DNA from: Chryseobacterium sp. E1 | GTDB taxonomy: Bacteria; Bacteroidota; Bacteroidia; Flavobacteriales; Weeksellaceae | Assembly (NCBI GenBank): GCA_019203745.1 | Contig: CP078104.1 | Coordinates: 1,896,501-1,960,500, forward strand | Length of the DNA: 64,000 nt | Direction: 5' to 3' | Shown: positions 28,957-37,961 of the stretch, in pieces | Numbering within the stretch: the stretch's first letter is position 1 | Layout of the letters: every line of letters starts with the position of its first letter | Notes under the pieces: model-generated | The model's input: only the letters and a program-made list of their open reading frames with translations | Databases searched by the model: none | What the model was told of the DNA's origin: nothing | Translations under genes and position numbers: made by a program

Positions 28957-30991
28957 AGGGTGAAGTTTAGAATAAGTTTAAAATTTCTTCCGGGCATCGG
29001 ATAGTTAATCACTACATCATAGTATTGATTGAAGATATTATTCATCTCAAGGCTTACTTTAAACTGATGATTCGCCCAGCTGAATTTTTTCTGAACAGAA
29101 AGATCATGCGTATACCAGGGCTGTACATAATTGTACTGAATGTTATCCTGGTTCACATCATACCGCTTCCCACATAGATGGCACTGTAATTGAAACTCCA
29201 GTCTTTATAGTCTGCCATAAGGCTGAATGCCCCGTTATGCCATGGCGTATAAGGAATCTGATTGCGATAGAATGTATCTTCCGGATCACTCATATCTCTC
29301 GCACTTTGATACGTGTAGGAAAGCAAGGGTCTCAATCTTACTTTTCCGAGCTGCATTTCAGTCTGAACATTCACATCTGTTCCTATAATTTCAACCAGTC
29401 CCAGATTCATCATCAGCCAACGGAACATACTGCCGTTTGGCGCCGCTACAATTTTATCCTGTACTTTATTGTAGTAACCATCTGCTTTAACATAAAAGAA
29501 TTTAAAGAAACTGTTGCTGTTAAAATTCTTTCTATAAGTAAATCCTACATCATACTGATTAGTAAATTCCGGCTTCAGGTACGTATTTCCGATATTGGTA
29601 TAATAGAGATCATTAAAGGTAGGCAGTCTGAAGATTTTCTTGTAAAAAGCCCTGAGGGTAAGCTCAGGAATGATCTCAGGCTGATAGCTCATAAATACAG
29701 CCGGCGTCCATTCTCTTCTGTCTCCCGGCCTTTTGTTCTTTTCTACTTCTTCAAAAGTGAATGTTCCCAAAAGGCTTCCCAGAATTTTAAACCTGTTCCA
29801 CTGATATGTGGTTGCCAAAGCCACTAATGTAGTATAACGGGTAGGATAAGAGAAATTGTCCAGATTGGCATCCAGGTTATTGTACTGGAAATCTCCGTTC
29901 AGGCTGACGTCCCAATTCGGGGTGATAGAATAGATATTGGAAGAAGAAAGATATACTTCCCTTTGAATATAGACATTATCTGTATAAATGATAGATTGCG
30001 AACGAACGGTATCCATGAAATGGGTATAATCATAAGCAAATTTTGCTTTCAGCTGGGTTTCAAATTTAGGGAAGAGCTTTTTTTTTCTCAGATGGGCCTG
30101 TACGAAATAATTTTCATCTGAAAGTCTTGCTCCCCTGCCCCCAAAGCGGCCATTAACAATAGGCGCAGGCATTCCCCGGTCTGAAATGTATCCGTACCCC
30201 TTACATTCCAGCTTCCGTTATTGAATATTCCGTTGATAGAGGTTTCAAAACGTTTGGCTTTAATATCCGAATCCTGTCTTCTGGCAATGGTATCATAAGC
30301 CTGCTGCCCGTCCGGGTATTTTTTTGGCGTAACGAAATCTGTAAATTCCGTCACTCTGCATAAATTCTCCGCTGAAGCTTGAGGAAACTCTGTCTGAAAT
30401 TTTCTGTTCCAACCGGAATGAAGGGTTGAAAAGATCTATGGAAGCACTTTTTGCTCTTATGACCAGATTCATTTTCCTGTTTCCTTTAAACACAGGTGTT
30501 TTAGGCTGGAGATAGATTGATCCTGATGAACCGAAATCTTTTGCAGGTTGAAAGATTTCACTTTTCTGCCCGTTATACAGCGATATTTCTTCCAGGTCAT
30601 CCAGTGAATATCTTCCCAGGTCAACAAGCCCATTTTGTGCATTTCCCAGTTGGATGCCATCGTAGAAAACGCCTACATGCTGGCTTCCCATACTACGGAT
30701 ATTAATTGTTTTTAAACCTCCGATACCTCCATAGTCTTTGATCTGGACTCCTGAAAAATACCGCAGAGCATCTGCTACAGAGTGACTATTAAGCCTTTCA
30801 AGCTCTTCTCCCTGTATGATTTGTGCAGGAATAATTTCTTTGAAATTCTTTTTGTAAAGGCTGATAACCTTAATGGTCTCTGTTTCTAAGCTGTCTTTTT
30901 TCTTTGTTTGGGAAAACAAAAAGTGAGAGGTCAACACCAAAGCGGTGAAAACAATTTTATGAAATTGAGATGTAATCAGTTTTGCCACCAT
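28953..30991 (-). CDS. btuB: TonB-dependent outer-membrane receptor, BtuB-like (frame breaks)
   Basis: A signal segment (FTALVLTSHFLFSQ) is followed by the plug domain: IIQGEELERLNSHSVADALR, VQIKDYGGIGGLKTINIRSM and GSQHVGVFYDGIQLGNAQNG, the typical BtuB/FepA plug pattern. A 22-strand barrel follows, with a long aromatic strand at the C-terminus (NNIFNQYYDVVINYPMPGRN) ending in NFTL. I chose the start at 30991 (MVAKLITSQFH) over an upstream ATG at 31057, because it lies closer to the signal peptide and leaves the riboswitch expression region free. The cobalamin riboswitch upstream and the BtuG-like neighbour indicate B12 or corrinoid import. Breaks lie near 30365, 30185 and 29160. Confidence 0.85.
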
Positions 30992-31099
30992 TAGCTCATT
31001 CAGGGTAATGATGACGCTAATGGATATAAGAACGCAACGACAAAGCACAGCTGCCACTGCACAGAATCATTATTGTTCTAAGCTTTATTCCACGAAAGC

Positions 31100-31278
31100 G
31101 TCAAACGTTTAATTTTCTGGCAGGTCTTCTGACTTACTCCATTTTTGAAATCCTTCCCATTAAAAAAACAGTGGATATATTCTTCAAAAACTTTGGTGCG
31201 GAGCTTACAGCAGCGGGTCTGTCCCGGATTTTCACCGGATTCCCTTTTAAGAGCTTTTTACGGCTCACCAAACTTCGG
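31100..31278 (-). ncRNA. Cobalamin riboswitch (B12 element)
   Basis: The minus strand carries the conserved landmarks in order: TTTGGTGAGCC at the 5' side, GGGAATCCGGTGAAAATCCG, GACAGACCCGCTGCTGTAA (the core), an internal ACTG region, GGGAAGG, and the B12 box AGTCAGAAGACCTGCC at 31119-31134. It lies about 110 bases before the BtuB-like receptor gene. Coenzyme B12 binding is expected to switch off this operon. The AAACGTTTGACGC segment just after it could form the kissing partner or the expression platform. Boundaries are approximate. Confidence 0.93.
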
Positions 31279-31286
31279 CAAAGATA
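31279..31286 (-). promoter_or_regulatory. -7 element of the B12 operon
   Basis: TATCTTTG on the minus strand matches TAnnTTTG and lies directly upstream of the riboswitch. The nearest TTG is 25 bases upstream, slightly far. Confidence 0.5.
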
Positions 31287-31591
31287 GAAAATTATTGCTA
31301 TATCTTGTTATCAACAAAATGATTTACAATATTATATATCCGGAGGCTTTAAAAATGCTTTTAAATAAAGAAATAATTTTAGGTCAACAGAATAAAAATG
31401 ACAGCTGGCACCACTTATTACATTCAATGTAAGCTCTAATATTTTATCAAAATCAGAAAGAAGGCTATTCCAATAATGAAATAGCCTCTCTTTATTAACT
31501 AAGAATGTACAAATTCTTTTATTCTTTATTTGGGACAGAAAAACATTTCATAAAAAGATATCTGTATCTAAAATGTTTATTACATCATCTG
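31287..31591. other. Non-coding region between B12 riboswitch and barrel gene
   Basis: No gene is supported here. A hairpin AGGCTATT / AATAGCCT at 31462-31487 followed by a T-rich stretch may be a terminator. The rest is AT-rich. Confidence 0.4.
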
Positions 31592-32540
31592 TCATATTCC
31601 AATATTCAGGAATATACTGAACCTTGATTTTGCTTCAATATCTCCACCGGCAAGATGGGTATACACCGGAAGCATCACTTCACTTCCTAGGCTGAACCTT
31701 TTATAGGAGGCTTCAAATCCCAGTTTTCCATATAATGCACTTCCGGCAGTATTGGGCAAACCCTCACCAAATTGTTTATTCTGTGCATACACTTCACCCT
31801 GAATTCCGATTTTAGCAGAAAATATGGTTTTTTCATTTGCCGAGATCTGATAGAATCCGGTTGCTGCGTAATTCCATTGGTTTCCGAAGCGGTAATGTTT
31901 TTTGTTTTCAGTTTTAATGGTATAATCTGTATTGATCAATACGGCTATTTTATTTTTTTGAAATTTATAGTTCAAAGCAGCCTGATAATCCCAGCTTCCG
32001 GTTCCCAGTTGAAAGCTCGGATTGACACCGGATATCCCTTTTTCATCAAATTTACCCAAGGGGACTTTCACTCCAAGACCTCCGCTCAATTGGTGAAAGT
32101 TATCACCCGACTTCATCAGCCTGTAAATTCCCATCAGATTAAGATCACCGATTCCATTGATTCTGATATCGCCCTGCATGGTCTTTTTTTTCGTGAAAGT
32201 GAAATGGCAGACTCGCATATACACTTAACTTTTCTGTCACAGGAATTTTACCCCAGATCTGAAGTGTATTGAAATACTGATCCTGAGTGAGGTCTTTTAC
32301 AAATAAATTCTCTTTGGCCTTATAATGCTGTGCAAAATATTTGATTCCTATAAATTGTGGATTCAGCAAAGATTCAAAACCGGATGATCCGTTTCCTGCA
32401 GCACAGCCACAGGCATCACAATCATCATAAAAACTGATCCCGTTATAGCCTTCAGGAGCAACATAAACACTGTCTCTGACGGTATTTGCCTGATTCAGGT
32501 TGAATAAGACCAGGCCTATTATCAATATTATCTTCTTCAT
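31592..32540 (-). CDS. Outer-membrane beta-barrel protein of the MbnP-MbnH cluster (frame break)
   Basis: The signal peptide KKIILIIGLVLFNLNQ is followed by a Cys/Asp-rich patch (FYDDCDACGCAAGNGSSGF) near residue 45 and then a barrel of about 12 strands: YFNTLQIWGKIPVTEKLSVY, NFHQLSGGLGVKVPLGKFDE, TIFSAKIGIQGEVYA, ending SIFLNIGI. It resembles transporter-like barrels that accompany MbnP/MauG-like gene pairs in Bacteroidetes. The Cys cluster near the N-terminus could bind a metal such as copper (inference). A break near 32205 splits the gene; merged length is about 316 codons. It follows the di-haem peroxidase gene by 12 bases. Confidence 0.65.
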
Positions 32541-32552
32541 GTTTTCTCTCAT

Positions 32553-33598
32553 TTATTCTGCAAATTTTGGATTGGATATAAAACGTTTATCGGACAGTGT
32601 TTTCAGGAAGGCTATGATCTGCTGTTTTTCCTGACTATTCATCGCAATTCCCGTACGTCCGTTTGGTTTCAGCTGCGGATCAAGGTTCGGATTATCTTCC
32701 ACATGGTCCGAATAGAAATTGAGGACTGCTTCCAGGGTATAAAATCTTCCGTCATGCATATAAGGCTTTGTATATTCTATATTCCTCAGGCTTGGAACCC
32801 GGAATTTCATCCAGTCGGCCTGATCAAGGGTGACCCGGTAGCGGCCTGCATCTTTAAACTCAGTATTGTAATACATTCCCGTATTTCTGAAGCTTTCATC
32901 TGTAAACAGCTCTCCACTATGGCAGGATGCGCATTTCTGATTAAACAATGCCATACCCTGGGATTCTTCCGAGGTAAACTTCTCCCTTCCCTGTCTGTAC
33001 CTGTCATATTTTGAATCTGCAGAAACCAGTGTGGCCATAAACTGTGAGAGTGCTTTTAAAATCCTTTCTCCTGTAATGGTTTCATCTCCATAAGCTTCCC
33101 TGAAAAGCTTTTTATATTTCTGATCATTTTTGAGCTTTGAGATGGCTTCAGGTATGGAGCTGTCCATTTCATTTTCGTCTGTAATAGGGCTGATTGCCTG
33201 TTCGTTCAGATTATGGATCACCCGTCCCACATGTATTTTTTCAAAAAGCCATATTCTGTATAGGGGTGCATTCCTGATCCGATCCTGTCATCCACACCAT
33301 GGCTTACCGTATGGCCATGATGGGTAAAAGCATTTTCCTGAATATGACAGAACCCACATGAAATAGTATTGTTTCTGGAAAGCCTCCCTTCATAGAATAA
33401 TTTTCTTCCTAACTCTACCCCGTTTTTGGTCACAGGATTTGAAGACTGGTCAAAAGACATTTCCGGAAAGTAAGAGGGAAACTGTAAACGGTAAGCTTCA
33501 TCTTTCTCCAGCGGCTGTATGACCTCATCAGAACAGGAGATACAACCTAGAAGAAACACTAGCAGAACCAGTATCGTTTTAATTGAAAAATTAATCAT
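32553..33598 (-). CDS. Di-haem cytochrome c peroxidase / MauG-MbnH-like protein (frame break)
   Basis: A lipoprotein-type signal (LLVFLLGCISC) precedes the peroxidase. Two haem c attachment sites are visible: CGFCH in NTISCGFCHIQENAFTHHGH and CASCH in FNQKCASCHSGELF. The second domain continues VPSLRNIEYTKPYMHDGRFY. The layout matches bacterial di-haem peroxidases and MauG relatives. Its gene overlaps the MbnP-like gene by 8 bases, the arrangement of MbnH-MbnP pairs, in which MbnH oxidises a tryptophan of MbnP to kynurenine to create a copper site. A break near 33235 splits it. MbnH rather than classical peroxidase function is an inference from context. Confidence 0.82.
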
Positions 33599-34421
33599 TG
33601 TGAACGTGATCTACTTTAAACATTTTGGTAAGGTTATTGGTAACATCCACAAGGTGCTGGCTGGATCCCATCATCATATCATTAGCTGATGTGAGGGCAA
33701 GTGCTTTACCACCACTTAAAAACTGATTCAGGTCTGCTAAAATATGGATGGAAGGCCTGATGTTTCCGGTAACTCTTGCAGTAACCGGCAGATTCAACGT
33801 AATCTCACGGTATAGATCCGGGGTGTTATTAGCTGTTATATTTCCCATGTTTCCGGTGTGATTCATGAATTCTTTAGCTGCAGAATCAGCACCGTATTTT
33901 CCTTCAAGTTTTACAAACACATACCCTGCAGCCCATGACCATGACATTCCTTTCTGTTTGGCTTTAGTCCAGAATTCTGCTTGACCGTCCTGTCCCAGCA
34001 AATATGCTTTCTGGCTGATACCCAATCCGAACTTGATTTTCTTATAATTATTTTTCGGAATCCCGGCTAAATTCAGATACACCACGCCGGCTACCGCATC
34101 TGCCTGATCTACGATAAAAGCTCCTTTATCCGGATTGTTTTCATTGTATTTAAATTCATTTCCGCCTTCATCGATCAGGGTGATATTACTTATGACATAT
34201 TTTAAGGAAGAAAAATTATGCTTTTGCCCCTGTGATGAGGTTTGCACCGTCTGGTTTAAAACAATATTTCCCAGATTATTAAATCCGTTTTCAAATTTGA
34301 TCTGAATATTTCCCGGCGTGGTATCCTGCGGGTTATCATCATCTCTGCTGCTATCACAGGATGACACAATGAATAAAGTAAAGGCGATAAAGAATAGTGA
34401 TAAAAATTTATAAATTTTCAT
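33591..34421 (-). CDS. MbnP-like copper-binding lipoprotein
   Basis: An intact 276-residue lipoprotein (FTLFIVSSC, residues 15-22). The mature part is a beta-sandwich with FKYVISNITL-like strands (KHNFSSLKYVISNITLID) and the conserved MbnP segment GMSWSWAAGYVFVKLEGKYG, which contains the Trp residues expected near the copper site. It ends FKVDHVHND, a short His-containing tail that could also bind metal. It is the first gene of a three-gene unit with the di-haem MbnH-like protein and the outer-membrane barrel. MbnP proteins bind copper after oxidation by MbnH; that this happens here is inferred from the pairing. Confidence 0.8.
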   Translation of the reverse strand: MKIYKFLSLFFIAFTLFIVSSCDSSRDDDNPQDTTPGNIQIKFENGFNNLGNIVLNQTVQTSSQGQKHNFSSLKYVISNITLIDEGGNEFKYNENNPDKGAFIVDQADAVAGVVYLNLAGIPKNNYKKIKFGLGISQKAYLLGQDGQAEFWTKAKQKGMSWSWAAGYVFVKLEGKYGADSAAKEFMNHTGNMGNITANNTPDLYREITLNLPVTARVTGNIRPSIHILADLNQFLSGGKALALTSANDMMMGSSQHLVDVTNNLTKMFKVDHVHND

Positions 34422-34473
34422 TGTTGATTTTTAAGTTGGATTAATTTTGAATTGCTGTAACAGCGTTGTTTTT

Positions 34474-34649
34474 AACCACAAAAGGCACCAAAATTTTAAC
34501 ACTTAAGTTATTTAAGTGAAATGCTGTATGGATAAGAAGAGCACTTAAGTTTTTAAAAATCTTATTTTAATGTATACCAGTGCCCTGTCAAAGGTCATAA
34601 TCTTAAAACTATTGATGTAATAAGAAAATGCACTGTGACTTTTGTGGTT
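34474..34649. repeat. MITE-like element with inverted ends
   Basis: AACCACAAAAG at 34474-34484 and CTTTTGTGGTT at 34639-34649 form a perfect 11-bp terminal inverted repeat (15 bp with one mismatch) around about 150 non-coding bases. Inside is a smaller palindrome, CACTTAAGTTATTTAAGTG. Sequences with this AACCACAAAAGGCAC signature recur between genes in Chryseobacterium-like genomes, as far as I recall. No transposase is present. Confidence 0.5.
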
Positions 34650-34668
34650 GAATAATAATGAGAATACC

Positions 34669-35037
34669 TTAAAAAACTGGTGGTTTGAAAATGTATTTCA
34701 GAAACAGAAAAGAATAAGCTGTTTCATCAATGAATATGAAATGGAAAAACGGAAAATTTTCCATAGCAGAGATTTCTGCAATTTCAGGAAGAATGTAGAT
34801 ATCCAGGATTTTCTGTCCTGAATTTTTTGTTTTTTGTAAAGGTGAAGATTCTGAATCGCCGGTCTTTGCCAGCTGTTTGCTGAGGTAACATTTTCCGTTG
34901 CAGTGAATCTCAGGTTTACTTTTATTTACACAGAGGGTGTTGACGATGTAATCATAATTTACGGCATACTCCGCCAGCGGTATCAGAGGTCTGAACACCA
35001 TATAAAAGGTAAAGAGCATGCCGTAAAGAAGTTTCAT
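34669..35037 (-). CDS. Small Cx9Cx3C protein A, unknown function
   Basis: An intact 122-residue protein. A hydrophobic N-terminus (GMLFTFYMVFRPLIPL) is followed by YAVNYDYIVNTLC, the Cys pattern C-x9-C-x3-C (NKSKPEIHCNGKCYLSKQL), and a hydrophobic C-terminal half. The same motif occurs in the protein at 37092-37378. Such small Cys proteins are found near SCO, SOD and copper genes in Flavobacteriia, as here, 4 bases after the superoxide dismutase gene. A metal-binding or metallochaperone role is my inference. There is no known function. Confidence 0.6.
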   Translation of the reverse strand: MKLLYGMLFTFYMVFRPLIPLAEYAVNYDYIVNTLCVNKSKPEIHCNGKCYLSKQLAKTGDSESSPLQKTKNSGQKILDIYILPEIAEISAMENFPFFHFIFIDETAYSFLFLKYIFKPPVF

Positions 35038-35041
35038 CAGC

Positions 35042-35715
35042 TTATTTTTTGCTTAATGCGTCATCATATCTTTTGCTGACTTCTTTCCAGTTCAGCACAT
35101 TCCAGATGGCAGAAAGATAATCTGCTCTTTTATTCTGGTATTTCAGATAATAAGCATGTTCCCACACATCAATTCCGAGGATGGGAATTCCCTTTTCATC
35201 TGCAATATCCATCAAAGGGTTATCCTGATTCGGTGTTGAAGAAACGAATAATTTCCCGGTTTTATCCACAGATAACCACGCCCATCCTGAACCGAAACGA
35301 TCTGCTCCAGCTTTACTCATTTTTTCTTTGAAAGCATCCATACTTCCGAAAGTTTCATTGATCGCCTTTGCTAATTTTGCAGAGGGCTGTGTATTTTTTC
35401 AGGCGTAAGAATAGTCCAGAACAATTCATGGTTGTAGTGACCACCTGCATTATTTCGCACTGCAGGGCTCAGCTTGGAAGTTTCACCAAGGATCTGGATC
35501 AGGGTTTGTTTTTCCTGTGGGGTTCCTGCAATGGCTTTATTCAAATTAGCGGCATACGCTGCTCCATGTTTTGAATAGTGAATTTCCATTGTCTGGGCAT
35601 CGATGGAGCCTTCCAATGCATTATAAGCATATGGCAGAGGTGTCTGCTTAAACTGAGCCAGTGTGAACTGGGCCGCAAAAACTGCACTTACAGCAGCTAT
35701 TTTCAAAATCTTCAT
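35042..35715 (-). CDS. sodA: Exported Fe/Mn superoxide dismutase (frame break)
   Basis: Converts superoxide to oxygen and hydrogen peroxide. The signal peptide [15 protein letters not shown] indicates a periplasmic enzyme. Metal ligands are visible: His in [17 protein letters not shown], His in [13 protein letters not shown], and Asp/His in [16 protein letters not shown]. The substrate-channel residues YNHELFW and the C-terminal [17 protein letters not shown] fit the family. One break near 35375 separates two fragments; merged length is about 225 codons. It lies with SCO1-like and Cx9Cx3C proteins in a redox/copper-themed cluster. Confidence 0.92.
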
Positions 35716-35751
35716 AACGTTTTGTTTTATGGTTGAACAATGTTTTTATTA

Positions 35752-35816
35752 GGCTGGAAGATGGAAGATCGAGGCTGGGAGTACTTCCTGCCTCCAGCTT
35801 CATTCTTCCAGCTTCT
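35752..35816. repeat. Dispersed intergenic hairpin repeat
   Basis: AGGCTGGAAGATGGAAG on the left and CTTCATTCTTCCAGCTTC on the right form an imperfect palindrome around a short centre. Repeats of this GGAAGATGGAAG type are common between genes in Chryseobacterium-like genomes, from memory. It lies between sod and the SCO1-like gene. Confidence 0.45.
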
Positions 35817-36493
35817 CTATTTCAATAATTTCTTAATATCCTCAATCAGAATTTCCCTGTCCGGATGATATTTCCCATTCAGGCGGGGAGTTTTACCTTC
35901 CGGATCATCATAATTCAACCCTGAATAATACAGGATCGGCATATTATCTTTATTGTATCTGCAGCGGATGTTTCCTTCCTGATCTACCAGAGCAATCATA
36001 CCGCTGTGGTTCAGGCTTTCTGCGTCGTCTTCCTTATCTCCTACGTAGATATTAAACTGATCTGCAAGCTTTCCGATATATCCTCTGTCACCAGTTAAAA
36101 AATGCCAGTCAGGAGATTTTGCCCCTATCTTTTGAGCATGTTCTTTCAGGGCTTCAGGGTATCATTTTCCGGATCTATGCTGATGGAGATAATTCCGAAA
36201 TCAGGATCGTTGACCTGGTTTTGTATAGCCTTCATATTGGTATTCATCACAGGGCAGATGGTGGGACATTTACTGAAGAAAAATTCCACGAGATATACTT
36301 TTCCCAGCATATCTTTATTGGTAATTTTCTTATTATTCTGATCCGTAAGTTCAAAATCCGGAACCTTCATCACCGTATAAAGGTTCTTTTTGAAGTAACT
36401 CATTCCTATGCCTATTCCCAGAAAAAGCAAAGCAATCACCGCAATCGGCATAATTACTTTTCTCTTGTTATTCGTCTTATTATTTTTGGGCAT
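35817..36493 (-). CDS. SCO1/SenC family protein (frame break)
   Basis: SCO proteins are membrane-anchored thioredoxin-fold proteins that deliver copper to cytochrome c oxidase or act in redox control. An N-terminal anchor (MPIAVIALLFLGIGIGMSYF) is followed by PDFELTDQNNKKITNKDM and the copper-binding motif CPTIC in EFFFSKCPTICPVM. The conserved distal His is in DAESLNHSGMIALVDQEG. I chose the start at 36493 (MPKNNKTNNKRK), which just overlaps the end of the YHS gene. A break near 36155 splits the gene; merged length is about 226 codons. Confidence 0.9.
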
Positions 36494-36755
36494 ATTTTTC
36501 AGGATTTTGTTTGAATTCTTCTTTACAGTAAGAGCTGCAAAAACCATACGTTTTATTTTTGTACACTGTAGTATCTTTCAGAAATTCTGCAGTTTTCATA
36601 TGACAGACAGGATCTTCTTCATTGACAACCTGTATATTTCTGATATTTTCTTTTGAAGAGCTCATATTGCTCTTATGCTTTACCTGAGGGGTTTCTTTGG
36701 TACATGAAAGTAATGATATTGACAGCAGAGCCGTCAAGATAACCAGAGATTTCAT
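36480..36755 (-). CDS. YHS-domain lipoprotein
   Basis: An intact 91-residue lipoprotein (LLSISLLSC). The YHS domain, a small metal-binding module, is recognisable from EEDPVCHMKTAEFLKD and YGFCSSYCKEEFKQNPEKY, which give the Cys and His ligands. YHS proteins are frequent in heavy-metal and copper loci. It overlaps the SCO1-like gene by 14 bases, so the two are very likely co-translated. A role in handling copper for the SCO1-like protein is an inference from that pairing. Confidence 0.82.
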   Translation of the reverse strand: MKSLVILTALLSISLLSCTKETPQVKHKSNMSSSKENIRNIQVVNEEDPVCHMKTAEFLKDTTVYKNKTYGFCSSYCKEEFKQNPEKYAQK

Positions 36756-37091
36756 ATTGATGTTAAATTTTAATTAATATTGTTAAATAGAGATTACGGC
36801 GTCAAACTCCAACGGAGATTAATCCATAATATGATAGTTTAATTTAAATATTCCGAACATTTTCAGAAGCCGGTATGAAATTCATATATCAAAGCAACCA
36901 TTGTATTTTGAAAAGCAATTATTTTACTTATACACGTAAGCTATTCCAATGACGCTCCGACAAGGTCTGAAATGTATTCAAAATAAAAACTAAAAATATA
37001 GTTTAAAATTGAAGTTAAACTAAAGGAGGGTGAAATACCCTGGAAAAGTATTCTGAAGAATGAGAATTGATATGATCTGAACCAGGATTGT
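36756..37091. other. Non-coding region upstream of the YHS-SCO unit
   Basis: About 335 AT-rich bases with no gene. It should contain the promoter of the YHS-SCO-SOD genes (minus). I see no strong TAnnTTTG match. Confidence 0.35.
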
Positions 37092-37378
37092 TTACATTTT
37101 TTCTATATTCAGTTGATGTGAAAAGGAAAGTATGTCATAAGAAATGAAGACATCTAATCCGGCAATTTTTATGGTCTGAGAACTGTTGGATTGTTTTTCC
37201 GTTTTGGCCAGTTCTTTTTCACATAGCATTTTCCTTTACACGTTGATTGGGGTATATCTCTCTTTTCACAAAGATTTTTAACGATATAATCATAGTTCAC
37301 CGCATAATTTACCAGTGGCAATACAGGGCGTACTGCAACAGTAAAAATAATGAATATGGAAATGATTAGCTTCAACAA
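37092..37378 (-). CDS. Small Cx9Cx3C protein B, unknown function (frame break)
   Basis: The hydrophobic N-terminus LIISIFIIFTVAVRPVLPL is followed by YAVNYDYIVKNLC and the same C-x9-C-x3-C pattern (EKRDIPQSTCKGKCYVKK) as the protein at 34669-35037. One missing base in an A-run near 37215 shifts the annotated frame; correction gives ELAKTEKQSNSSQTIKIAGL and an end at EKM, about 96 codons. The two paralogs bracket the SOD/SCO/YHS genes. Their shared N-terminal PLxxYAVNYDYIV segment suggests a common family of exported or membrane-bound small proteins. Confidence 0.55.
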
Positions 37379-37897
37379 TTTTGTTCTCTGCTACAAATAT
37401 ACTACTTCAAAATTGTTTTATGGTTCATTTATGATGAATGTCATTTGATCGTTCCAGGTTTTCACGATAGGCTTTGATCCAATACATGAATACACTCAAC
37501 TGTTACCTATAAAATTAACAAAACTGTATCTGTTATCATTGAGGTATTATTCCGAACTTTGACTTTATACTTAAGGTCACATGTCATGACTGAAAATTCC
37601 CAATAAAAATTTAGTTCTTTATATAAAATTTAATCTTGTTCATAAAGCTTTGCCGATTCTGGTGGAGCTTTTTTATACAATAGAATTGAATGTATAGTTA
37701 TTCTATCGCTCGCTGATTTTGCTGATTACGCAGATTTTTATGAAGGATCTGTGTATCAATCGGATCTGTGTGAGAAAAATAATCGCACCGAATACAAAAA
37801 TTAATTATTTAGTTAATAAGCTGAAAATCCAGACCTTTGATTTAAAACATTCATAATTTGAGATAAATTCTTATGTTTTGTATATTCTAGCAAAACA
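37379..37897. other. Non-coding region with a dispersed repeat
   Basis: About 520 bases without a gene. Near 37705-37790 is a stretch reading GCTGATTTTGCTGATTACGC and a following AGATTTTTATGAAGGATCTG, a type of intergenic repeat I associate with Chryseobacterium genomes. The rest is AT-rich with no further signals. Confidence 0.4.
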
Positions 37898-37926
37898 AAA
37901 GCTTCACTGGAATCAGCGAAGCCTTT
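37898..37926 (-). terminator. Terminator of the metal-efflux ATPase transcript
   Basis: AAAGCTTCACTG / CAGCGAAGCCTTT stem with a GAAT loop, G-U pairs allowed. On the minus strand it is followed by TTTTGTTTTG. It lies 36 bases past the ATPase stop. Confidence 0.7.
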
Positions 37927-37961
37927 ATTGAATATAATTTAGTTTGTGTTTATGATTTCTT

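Noticed and set aside
31145..31432. Plus-strand frame of 95 codons
   Set aside because: It overlaps the cobalamin riboswitch on the opposite strand and has no recognisable protein features.
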